Source: Diphasiastrum complanatum (Eukaryota; Streptophyta; Lycopodiopsida; Lycopodiales; Lycopodiaceae). From it: 64,000 nucleotides of DNA. The stretch is from the NCBI GenBank assembly GCA_029204225.1, contig MU832262.1, positions 1-64,000 on the forward strand, read 5' to 3'. The translations under genes and the position numbers were made by a program. Each line of letters begins with the position of its first letter. Position 1 is the stretch's first letter. This document shows positions 33,560 to 42,874 of the stretch, in pieces. The notes under the pieces are model-generated. The model was given only the letters and a program-made list of their open reading frames with translations. It did not search any database and was not told the DNA's origin.

Positions 33560-34400
33560 TCAACATGGGTGGGGTTGTGGCTTCGTCTGGTGGCACGATG
33601 TGGGTTGTTTCCGTGCCCGCTGCTGCCGATGATGTATCTGCTCCATCAGTCCCATCAATGGAGTGTGTTGGAGAAGCTGCATTTGAACTTTCATCATCTG
33701 AAGTTGAATCATCTGATGATGACCCATTAGGTGATTTCCTCCTGGCTTGAAGCTTCCTACGTATTCTTTGTTGCCTTGTGTCTGGCAATTGGGCCTTGGA
33801 GGTATCGGCCTATTGATCTTGGGAGGATGCTGCTGCTTGTGGGTCTGGTTGTGGGCATGCAGTTGTGAATCTGCCATCATGTGGAATAGGGACATGGGTA
33901 CCTTCTGCAGCTTGGTTCGTGGTCGTTGTGTGCACTTGGTTAAGTATGCACATGCCGCTGCTAGTTTTGGATCATTGATGGCCTCTATGCGGTATCTGTC
34001 TTTATTCTTCCATTTGGCCATGGAGGGATCAATATATTTGAAATACGCTATTTGCTCAATCTTCTGAAACATCCTTGTGACAACATTAGGTCCTCGAGGA
34101 AATCCGAAGGGTTGCAAGTCGGCCGCCGCAAAGGATATGTTATAAACATAGTTCTTGACAGGGGGAACTATGAGTTGGCACGACCTTGCCATAGCATTAT
34201 AATTGGCATATGCCATATGTATGAGGTATGAACTTTGATACCCCGTCAGGACAGGGATCTGGAACTCAATTGCCTAGAAAAATGATACTGCCTGCTGGTA
34301 CCAGTTTTGCATTTCTGTAATATCCAATTTGCATAGTTGGATGTCGAGCTTATTAGCATCGGGGTCGTCAAAACTGGAACCAGGGTTGGTAGACATGATG
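33560..34400 (-). pseudogene. Unrecognised element protein, N-terminal half
   Basis: From MSTNPGSSFDDPDANK (near 34390), through a stop at about 34275, the frame continues MAYANYNAMARSCQLIVPPV, FGFPRGPNVVTRMFQKIEQI and INDPKLAAACAYLTKC. The second half (His/Gln-rich) overlaps, in another frame, a Ser/Asp-rich stretch (NGSSSDDSTSDDESSNAA). A frameshift near 33780 is likely. I do not recognise the family. Confidence 0.45.
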
Positions 34401-34439
34401 AAAAAATTGGATAAACAGGGTTCTGGAAAAAGGGTGTCG

Positions 34440-34580
34440 GTTGAGATTTGAGATAGGGTTAAGGGTGCGTCGGTTGAGATTTGAACGGAGGCGTCGGTTG
34501 AGAGTTGAACAGAGGCGTCGGTCGAGATCTGAGAGGAGGCGTCGGTTGAGAGTTGAGAGGAGGCGTCGGTTGAGATCGAA
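34440..34580 (-). repeat. 24-bp coding minisatellite (about 5-6 units)
   Basis: Units of exactly 24 bp (GCGTCGGTTGAGA, then a variable T-T-rich end) keep the reading frame on the minus strand. They encode repeats of the form ISTDASSQ / LSTDASVQ. The same unit builds the much longer array at 56820-57730. Confidence 0.9.
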
Positions 34581-34791
34581 GGGAATGGCTCTGGTGAGAA
34601 GGCAGGTGAAGGTCTCGTCACTTGGGATCATATCATGAACTCTATTTACTTTGCCAGTCTCTCTCATCTACAAGCAGATCTTGGTCTCTCTCATTGTGAA
34701 ACTAATTTTCTTTCATATGCCTTTTCTCATGGTGATCTTGGTCCTCTCTTCACTTCCTCTGCTTCAGACTGCAATAACAAGTGGCTTTTCA

Positions 34792-34924
34792 GTCCTTTTA
34801 TTGACTTTCTAATTATCAAATAACTATGTGATCATCGGGTCGGACTTACACATGCAGAGTGCCATATCCCTCTCACTTATTAACTAGGGTTAGGGTTGCC
34901 TTGGGATCCGCAAACCCTCCAACA
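34792..34924. repeat. Interspersed repeat A, copy 2
   Basis: Matches 20953-21083. Its right edge (CCCTCCAAC) joins directly to copia integrase sequence at 34925. Confidence 0.75.
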
Positions 34925-35120
34925 AAGCTTGATGACAAAAGTAGGAAAACAATTTTCATCGACTATTCCCCAGACCACAAGGAATAAAAGCTCTACAATG
35001 TGGATACCGAGAAGGCATTCATCAGTAGAGATGTCATTTTTGTGGAAGACCAATTCATTGACCACAAGGGAAAAGCTGCTGACAATTTTGACCCAAGGAT
35101 TCAACTACAGAATAGAGACA
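34925..35120 (+). pseudogene. copia integrase C-terminal scrap
   Basis: Reads KLDDKSRKTIFIDYSPDHKE, a stop, then KLYNVDTEKAFISRDVIFVE, the conserved C-terminal motif of copia integrases (…SRDVIF.E). RT does not follow; the sequence loses its match after about 35120. Confidence 0.75.
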
Positions 35121-36866
35121 CTAACTCTAAATGGAATGTTTCCGACTCTCCTCACCTATGGAAAGCTAGATTCCGTTGAAACCTTAAAGTCAGAACTGGC
35201 AAGCTCAGAATCTTTTCTTCTAGAATCCTTCAGCTCTTGGCACATTTGTTCTTTCATTGCCAGGCCCCTCTATGGAAATCAGTGATTGATCTCTTCATTG
35301 AACAATTTCATGTCAAATTTAGGAGGTTTTGCCACATTTTCTATTGTTGAACGTTTTCACTTTTGAAGATATGGCTATCAATGCTTTCAGGCACTTTATT
35401 AGAGTTATTACACTTTGGAACATTTGGTTAGATATAGAAACAATAGGGAACTTAGTACCGATGATTATGTCATCTCTCCAATTTTTTTAAGGAGGCTGAT
35501 AAACTCTTCCATCTTTAAGTTATTCGTTCTTTTACTCTATACTTTGTAAAAAGTCTTTAATCTATGATTAGCTTTTCAAGAGAAAAAAGAAGAAGAAGAA
35601 GGCATATGTATCTTCTTTGGCCTAAGGGCTTGGCTGACACAATTAATTTCATTTTGTTCTCTTGTACACGACCTTCCTCGTGGAAGTTTTTGTATTTGCC
35701 ACTTATCCAAATCATGTTGGCATTTTTAATCATATGTTTGTTGTGGATTAATTCATGCAAAGAACTTCGTTCTTTAGAGATTTTTCTAGTTTCAGCTTTG
35801 AGCTTGAGTTATTTTATTGAAACGGGCAGTAGAATATAATGTAAGAGTTATCATTGGTGAAAGCGACATGCAACACATCAAAAAATCTTAGAGTCCATAA
35901 GAATTCCATAAAAAACTTGCTGCAACACATTACACTTCGTAAAGGTCAAAATCCATGGGCCATAAGAATATTTTCATTTGTAATGTAAATGCCAAAACGA
36001 TCATTTATGGTTGGAAAAAAGCTTATTAATGAGCTTTGCACCTGATTCAATAGCCCATGCCCCACTATAAAGTATACTACCTCTCATGTCTGACTTCAGA
36101 ATATATATTCAACAGTAGTATATTTCCCAAAACTCATGGGATTGAATGGTGAAAGCCACGTGGCACAGAGGCAACTCGGGCGGGCAGGTGCTCAACAAAT
36201 CTTTAGATGTGCCAAAAATGAAGATCCGGAGCGCAGCATGAGAGAGGTCCATGGCCAAAGACCATGCAGCATTGTATAAAATTACGATGTACCTCAATTT
36301 TTAGGAGGATGGGCTCATCCGATCGACTGCGTCTATTCTGGGGCAACCACTTCCTTTTTTGCTTTTGCTGTTGCGATCCAAATCCTCGAGCAGCTACTCA
36401 TCATCCAGCTTTCGAAGACGTAGTCCTACACGCTTGTTGATCGCTCGACCACGCATATCTGTGCTGCGTCGTCAATCGTTCCTGCTCAGTTCTTCTGCTT
36501 TGGAGATAATTCTGAGAAGTACCAAAGCTTACTCCCTAGTGTCTCATCTCTGGTTCCCTGTATCGCATGCATCTGTGTATTCCACTGCTCGTCATTTTTC
36601 TGCCTTTTCATTTTAGCATCATGGATCATTTCTTTTCGGTTCTCCTTCTGAGACATGTTGGAGTCCTCAAGGCTCTGACTCCCTCCAAAGATTTAATCTC
36701 ATATGTGTTTCTCTTTCTCTCATGCAACTGTATTCTACTCATTGCTAATTCTTTTCTCACTTTTTGTACATTCAAGTGCTTTGGCTTTTCAGTCTTTGTG
36801 TTTCAAGGCTGAAAATTGACCAGCAGTAGAATGCGCGTGCATGAGAGAAAGGCGCGAAACACAGAC
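35121..36866. other. Intergenic, no confirmed gene
   Basis: A plus-strand frame at 36359-36616 begins with a Ser/Arg-rich, acid-free stretch (MLLLLRSKSSSSYSSSSF) that resembles an organelle transit peptide. No downstream exon could be joined to it. The rest is AT-rich without signal. Confidence 0.3.
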
Positions 36867-37215
36867 CAGTTGAAAGAGAGTAAAATCATCCTCATTATCT
36901 AATTCACTGTTCGAGGGAACATCTTCGTACCTAGCCATCTGCTTTTTCTGCTTCCTGGGAGTCAACTTCCTTGTCTTCGCCTGTGGGGTATATGACTCCG
37001 TCTCTAATTCAGGAGGTTTCGTCATTATAGTATTTTGCAAACAATATATCCTACCGAGGACAAGTTGCGATTGCGGTCGCTTTTGCAGTAGTCGGCTTTA
37101 GATTGGGACTTCTCACGAGCGATGCTATTCATCTTACCTGCCTTTCCGTCAAAGTTATGTCTATATACACAAATTGCGATGGAGGCGTGAGGATTTCAGC
37201 ACTGGCCGTGAAGAC
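36867..37215 (-). pseudogene. Two-exon fragment of an unidentified host gene
   Basis: Exon 37215-37138 (78 nt, preceded by CTAG, followed by GTAAGA) and exon 37079-36867 (213 nt, preceded by CAAAAG, followed by GTCTGT) are both open and join in phase 0. The first reads EILTPPSQFVYIDITLTERQ. The second reads RPQSQLVLGRIYCLQNTIMT and then a Lys/Arg-rich, acidic-ended tail (KTRKLTPRKQKKQMARYEDV). This looks like real coding sequence. I do not recognise the family, and neither the 5' nor the 3' end of a gene could be found. It may be part of a relic together with 37739-37858. Confidence 0.4.
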
Positions 37216-37738
37216 CTAGATTTACAGCAGGTGATTGTGCAGGATAATCTTATTATTATAATTTATAATATGACGACATTCCATTTTCACACAGCTTTGC
37301 ATTAGGGGATCTGTACTCACATAGCAAGTTATTGACTTCAGAGTCGTCAAAAGTTATCTTCAGGACCAGGAAGTCAAAAGAAAATCAACCTGTGTAGCGT
37401 GAGCTAATCGTAGAATTTGAGAGCGTTTGCATAAGAGCGTTAGTTCTTCAAAGTTATAATCGACAAGGCACCTATGATCTGATCAAACATCAGAATTTAT
37501 GAGTGCTGGTCAATTGTATCTTGGTTGTTTTCTGGAAGCCGGTATGATAGCTATAAAGGGCACTGCGAGATTTCCTAATAACGAGTAGAATTCAGTAATT
37601 TATCTACCTAGCATTAGCAACGGGAGCATAGTAGTTTGGAAAGTACAACGTACTTATAATGCAAGAATTTCAGATGAGAGAAAAACAATGGTGGTGAGTT
37701 CACACAGACAAGAATCATCGTCCACTAAACTAGTCTAC

Positions 37739-37858
37739 TTGAAGGGGATTCCAAGTAAAACATAGAATAGTCCCATCGTCCAGAAGATATTTTCTGAATA
37801 CTGACTACAGTTCTATAGTTCCTGTAACTTTAATAATGAGAGAGGCCACGAAAATTTT
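37739..37858 (-). pseudogene. OB-fold-like exon with in-frame TAG
   Basis: 120 nt between a CCTTAG acceptor and a GTAGAC donor. It reads IIKVTGTIEL, stop, SVFRKYLLDDGTILCFTWNP. The V-x-G-T-I strand followed by Y-x-L-D-D-G-T-x-x-x-C-x-x-W is the pattern of an OB fold such as those of RPA or CST/telomere proteins. The TAG lies between the strands, so either the gene is dead here or a stop hides a very small intron. Confidence 0.35.
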
Positions 37859-39160
37859 CTAAGGTTAAATCGATAGCTTCTTTCCAATAATTTGTTGACC
37901 AGTCTGCAGAGCAGTGCAGACTACCAGGACAAGCAACATTAAATCTCTAGAAACCAAAAGTTTTACATCCTTTGATTTGTAAAGATACTCAGGTTGTGAT
38001 AAGGAGATACGTCTCACGATAAATAATGCAATACTGACGTGTAAGGATTTCAGCAAAGAGAGGTAAGTTTTCCGAAGTTGAGGTTTCTTCCGTATCTTCT
38101 GCATTTTAGTAATGACGTAACGGAATAGGAGGATCTTAGCTAACAGTGTAAGTTCAGTTGGTAAGATTATCCAACAAATCGCTTGAACAGCTTCTTATCC
38201 CTTTGTTTGTTTTGTCTATCATTTCACAGGACGTAACAATTTTTGGCATCGCCTTCAAGATGCCTAGTGAGATCAACAAGAAAATTGAGGTAAATCAGCT
38301 ATTCTTTGTGAAAATGATCAAAATTAAGAGTTTAAAAAATTTATCATCCTCCTGAAAGATGACAATCATGGAAAATGCGTGAACTAAATGAGGCTTTTAT
38401 TTCTCATTTTAACAGAGTAGAGTATAATCCATAGAAAATCCCTTTGCTGCTTGTGTTACTGTTTTCAGGAAGTTACAAGATCATTTTGAACAGTTACCAA
38501 TCAGTGCTAATATATTTAACAGCCTTGCGTACGTATATTATTCGCATTTTTACGCCTCATTATGTAGGGCAATATCAATCTTTAGCTTTCTACACGATCG
38601 AGAATTGGTTTTTGATGAGACTCATCACTTCATCGAATTTTTTTAATAATGAGTTGCTGGATGTCTGCAGAAGGTAAAGAAGTGGCTGAGCGTAAGCTCG
38701 TATGAATTCAGAGCAGATGCGCAGGATATTGAAGCAAAGAGTGGCTCTGAAGGTGTACTTCTCAGCCTTAGCCAAAAATCCAGCTTAAAATAAGATAGTC
38801 CCGATTAAACTTTCAGACGTTTATCTCGCGGGAGCGTATCTAGTTGGCCATCGACTAAATCCAAGCTAACAATCTGTTTTGTGAAAGAACAGAACTTTTT
38901 TCACTCTTTTCTAACTCCTTTTTAAAAGTAAAAACTTGGACACTGCACTTGCTCTTACCTCTATCATAGGTTGGGTCCATATCCTTGTAGGAACTAGGCC
39001 TCCTAATATTCCATTTGCTTGTTTTCATTACGATCTCTCTCTCTCTCTCCATCCACCCACCCACCTACCTCTCTCTCCATCCATCCATCCACCCACCTAC
39101 CTGTCTCCTATCTCTCCAGGAACTAGCCCCCTAAAATTCCATTTGCTTGTTTTCATTACC
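37859..39160. other. Low-copy-looking DNA with exon-like pieces on both strands
   Basis: Candidate minus-strand exon 38748-38590 reads AEKYTFRATLCFNILRICSE after a CTAAG acceptor. The opposite strand has candidate exons 38230-38289 (DVTIFGIAFKMPSEINKKIE) and 38671-38790 (KVKKWLSVSSYEF…). They cannot both be real and neither set joins into a gene. Confidence 0.25.
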
Positions 39161-39166
39161 ACTTCT

Positions 39167-39195
39167 CTTTCTCTTTCTTTCTTTCTTTCTTTGTT

Positions 39196-39245
<50 letters not shown>
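39167..39245. repeat. (TTTC)n and (TC)n microsatellite
   Basis: A TTTC run passes into about 22 TC units. A duplicated ATTCCATTTGCTTGTTTTCA lies just upstream, at about 39008 and 39137. Confidence 0.9.
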
Positions 39246-39247
<2 letters not shown>

Positions 39248-39639
39248 CGTCTCCTATCTCGTGGCATATCTCAACTATGTCATATGTTTTCTATTTCATT
39301 AAGAGTGGACATAACTACGAGTTAACTTCATTCTATTTTAATGGCTTTTTCCTTTACCATGATTGTAATTTTTCTTCTTGTTAGTCTTTTCATGTACTTA
39401 CTTGAGGTGGGTCCATCCCCATGCTAGTAAAAGTGAAACTCTTGTTGTTTTAGAAAAAGGGAGCCTATGAAAATTTGTCCTAGGAAACAAAAAGGTGTCT
39501 CTCCTACAACTCGAGTGTTTGATTGATGCCACCTCAATCATGTAAGTCCTTTTTTACCTTTTTACACACACACACGCACTCACCACACAACTCCCCCCTC
39601 CCCGTTTGACAAACGGATTGAAGCATCAACTTCCGAGTT

Positions 39640-39969
39640 GTAGAGGATAAGGCAATGTGTAGTGCAACACAGAAAGCCATATGGTTGAGGCAAATCTTGG
39701 ATGACGTTGGCATGAAACAGGAAAATCCCACGATTATATATAGCGACAGTCAGAGTGGCATTCAGTTGGCAAAGAATCCAGTGTTTTATGCGAGAACCAA
39801 ACACATCGAGATTCAGTATCACTTTATACGTGAGAGGCTGCTGAGTCGGGAAATTAATGTTGTTCATTGTAGTACAGATGAGCAACTAGCTGACATTTTC
39901 ACTAAGCCAATTATTAGGGAAAAGTTTGATAAGTCTAGATCAAAGCTTTCTGTATTTAAAGTTTGTTAA
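39640..39969 (+). pseudogene. copia RNase H C-terminal fragment
   Basis: Reads MCSATQKAIWLRQILDDVGM, IIYSDSQSGIQLAKNPVFYA, RTKHIEIQYHFIRERL and QLADIFTKPIIREKF, which is the copia RNase H with its typical end. The upstream pol sequence is absent. The frame ends in a TAA at 39967. Confidence 0.88.
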
Positions 39970-40349
39970 CTTTGATGCTATATATATGGCTGTATAAAAA
40001 GTACTGTGTTACTATACTATGGGTCCTATCAGTGGATAAGGACTAGTTGGCCTCGCCACGAGGCGAGTCAACGGGACACGCATCCCGTCAACGGCAACCT
40101 GGGCCATGCATGGGTTGCCATAGTGAAAAACTATATGTACAGTGTATTTTGATTTTGAGAAATACAATTGCTACGTGAACTTGGAGTGAAGAGTGCTTTC
40201 TGTCCGTGTTACTGTGTTGCATGATCTGTAATCCTGTTTGGAGCAAATTCTAAGTAAGAAGTGGCCAACGCCTACCGATATACGTTGATTGCAATCTTTC
40301 TTAGGCTTTTGTAGGTTCTACTGACGCTTTGTTAGGAATTATTTCTAGA
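39970..40349 (+). repeat. 3' UTR / probable 3' LTR of the copia fragment
   Basis: Follows RNase H directly. Contains three consecutive perfect stem-loops at 40052-40119. The LTR ends could not be fixed. Confidence 0.4.
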
Positions 40350-41290
40350 TAGCTGCTCCTCTAACGTACCAGTTACGAAAAAACAACATTGTAGTTCGGT
40401 GGGATGCTGAAGCTCAGCATAGTTTTGAGAACTTGAAGGAGTCGGTGGCCATGACTCCAGTCCTCAAAATTATGGATAACAAAAAGCGTTTGACCTAGAG
40501 ACAGATGCAAGTGGCAGTGCCGTAGGTGCAGTGTTGATTGGCACAGAGTTTTATGTGTACACAGATCATATACTTTAAAGTGTTTTGCACTCAGTCAAAT
40601 TTGAACCCCCCGCCAAGCTTGGTGGGCCAAGCTGATGTAGGAATTTCATTTGGAAATTTGCTTCCGAAAGAGGGAAGGAAAATGTGGTCGCTGATGCACT
40701 ATCGTTGGTACGCCTTGCCTATAGTTGACAGTGATCTCATGGAGGAGATCAAGAGGGCTCATCAAAAAGACCACACATTGTCAGTGTGTGTGGCCATTCT
40801 CCATATGCATGCAAGTTAGTCGACCAAGCGGAAGAGTCAGCCTCGCTGTCGCTTCTATAGAGGAACACACCAATACTTATTTGACATACATCGTGAAGGA
40901 AGGTATGTTGTTGAGAAACAAAAAATTATTAGTGCCAGACGTCAAAGATCTTCACCATAAGATACTTCATGAATGCCATGATAGTCCCTGCGCAGGGCAC
41001 CCTGATATTGATAAGACTAGTGAACTTTTAAGAAGACATTATTTCTGGCCACGTTTGCAGCGAGATGTAAGAGAGTACGTCCAGCGTTGCACAACTTGTC
41101 AAGTGAACAAGGCCGAGAGAGTAAGTCCTCCGGGCTTGTTACATCCACTTGAGATACCTATAGGAAGGTGGGAAAGCATCTTATGGATTTTATTATTGGG
41201 CTACCCAAGACCCAGAAGGGATTAAATTCCATTATGGTAGTGGTAGACAGGTTTTCCAAGATGGCTCACTTCATCGCAACGACCAAGAAG
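40350..41290 (+). mobile_element. Ty3/gypsy RT end, RNase H and integrase fragment
   Basis: 40350-40490 reads the RT end (VVRWDAEAQHSFENLKESVA, MTPVLK). A frameshift follows, then FDLETDASGSAVGAVLIGTE (RNase H Asp) and EFYVYTDHIL. 40630-40700 reads [12 protein letters not shown] with frameshifts. 40900-41225 reads [60 protein letters not shown] and [20 protein letters not shown] (HHCC domain). 41226-41290 reads [20 protein letters not shown]. Similarity ends abruptly at 41290. Same family as the intron copy at 7839-9040. Confidence 0.87.
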
Positions 41291-41573
41291 TTCCATTTGA
41301 GCTCAATTATGGTTTCAGGCCACTCAGTCCTGCAATCATAGGGATTCTGCATAGGGTACCTAGCATTGTAGAGTTTTTGACTAAGATGCAGTAGAAGCTA
41401 GAGATTGCAACTCTCTACATAGGGACCACTTGTGCACACTTTCTCTTTCTAAAATGTGAGGGCCACATATAAATTTTCTCTTTTTCCTCTCTCTCCCCAA
41501 GTGTGGAACATCCAGTATTGGATTTCTCACAATCCAAACACCAGTTGCCATATTACAAATTAGAGTAAAAATC

Positions 41574-41648
<75 letters not shown>

Positions 41649-42408
41649 CAAGACCATCCATGCCATTCCACTCTTACTCCCTCTATTTAAAAATATGGGG
41701 ACCATATACGACTTGTCTCTTTATCTCCTCTCTTTTCTAAAGTGCAGGGACCCGACGGAGCTCTAAGGCACGCATAGGCAACGTGCGTGCCTTTGAGCCT
41801 AGTGCAGTGTGCCTTATAGCACCGCTGCACGGGCCCTACCCGTGTGGACACATGGCTAAGAAAAATTGTCTATGCCACCAACGCACACTCTGTACCAATG
41901 GGACCAATATTTGGGCACCCCAAAATCCTAAGGCACTAGTGCCAAACTTCATGGGCACCATCACACGCTCCTGAGCATTGAGAGCACCAACAAGACCTTT
42001 TTCCCAAGCACCAGCACCGAATTTTCAAGCACCCAAAAATTCCCAAGCACCAATGCATGCTCCTGCACTGAAGTGTTTCAGTATGAACTTATGAGCCACT
42101 GATTCATTTTCTGATTATGGGATATATTTTTGGCCTGGCCGAAGCGTCACTTCATCAAAAAAGGCTAAGCATGCGACATTGCGTGCTCCTTAGATATGAG
42201 GGTGGGGACTACCCATCCTCTTTATGTGGAACCAATGACTTCTTGTTTATGGCATGTTTTATGATTCATAAAAGTTTATGATCTATTTTATGGAATATGG
42301 CTACATAAAAACATACTTACGGCCTCAACCAAAAAGATTTTTGTCCACAAATTAATGCACTTCACAAATACAAGAGGAATCCTTTACCTTCAAAGTTTCT
42401 TTTATTCT
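41291..42408. other. Intergenic with (CT)n microsatellite
   Basis: A (CT)n run covers 41577-41645. No upstream exon of the 5-phosphatase gene could be recognised here. Confidence 0.45.
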
Positions 42409-42640
42409 GTTACACGTAAAATCAGTTTTCAAATTTTTACAAAGAAAACTGAGCGCCTCACATAACATAATTCGTGGGGCAAATTTTTTTACATGCACCT
42501 TCCGGACTTCGGAAGGTGCAAGGTGCACACTAGAAAATTTACTTTTTTTTACACGCACCTTTCGGGAGTTGCGTGTAAAAAAATTTTACCTGAAAAAAAC
42601 AAGAAAAAAGAATGTGAAAACAGATTTCACGGTAGGCAAG
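42409..42640. mobile_element. Foldback / MITE-like element
   Basis: The two halves are inverted copies: GTAAAATCAGTTTTCAAAT at 42416 pairs with GTGAAATCTGTTTTCACAT read from 42640 on the minus strand, and AAATTTTTTTACATGCACC pairs with its counterpart. Inside are a perfect 10-bp stem with 5-nt loop (42495-42519) and a 14-bp stem (42544-42557 / 42570-42583). No coding capacity. Target duplications were not identified. Confidence 0.5.
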
Positions 42641-42775
42641 GGCCGGCTCCTGGGCCCTTCTGCCCGCGCTCTGGCGCACAGCCTTCCGGGGTGGAAGGGC
42701 CTCGGGGGTGGAAGGGCCTCGGAGCCTGACCTTCCCCCCTCCCCCGTCCCCCCTCCCCCCCTTAACAAAGTTTAG
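42640..42775. other. GC-rich island with C-tract, upstream of the 5-phosphatase exons
   Basis: Strongly GC-rich against an AT-rich background, with the duplicated GGGGTGGAAGGGCCTCGG and a run of C blocks. It may be promoter or leader DNA of the gene or an unrelated insert. Confidence 0.5.
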
Positions 42776-42874
42776 ACGAGTGTTTTAAGGTTCTTTTCTG
42801 AGGTTAGAGGCTGTAATATTCTACTTTCTGCAACACCGTTTTTCCTTGTTGATCGTGACTGTCTTTGATAACAG

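Larger units (their letters stand above)
31541..34621 (-). mobile_element. Minus-strand ORF cluster of an unresolved retroelement or virus-like element
   Basis: Open frames follow one another on the minus strand: 34621-34274, 34216-33560, 33788-33426, 33154-32909, 32902-32615, 32706-31969, 32023-31748 and 31829-31596. The N-terminal part has in-frame octapeptide repeats, the middle is Ser/Asp-rich, and the C-terminal half is coiled-coil. Parts of the coiled-coil recur at 52.9-53.3 kb beside a gypsy gag. No RT, integrase, protease or movement-protein motif was recognised. An extra ORF of a Tat/Ogre-type LTR element and a relic of an endogenous pararetrovirus are both possible. Confidence 0.55.

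Noticed and set aside
36359-36616. Transit-peptide-like N-terminus as first exon of a gene
   Set aside because: No donor-acceptor path to a downstream coding exon could be found; Ser/Arg richness alone is weak evidence.
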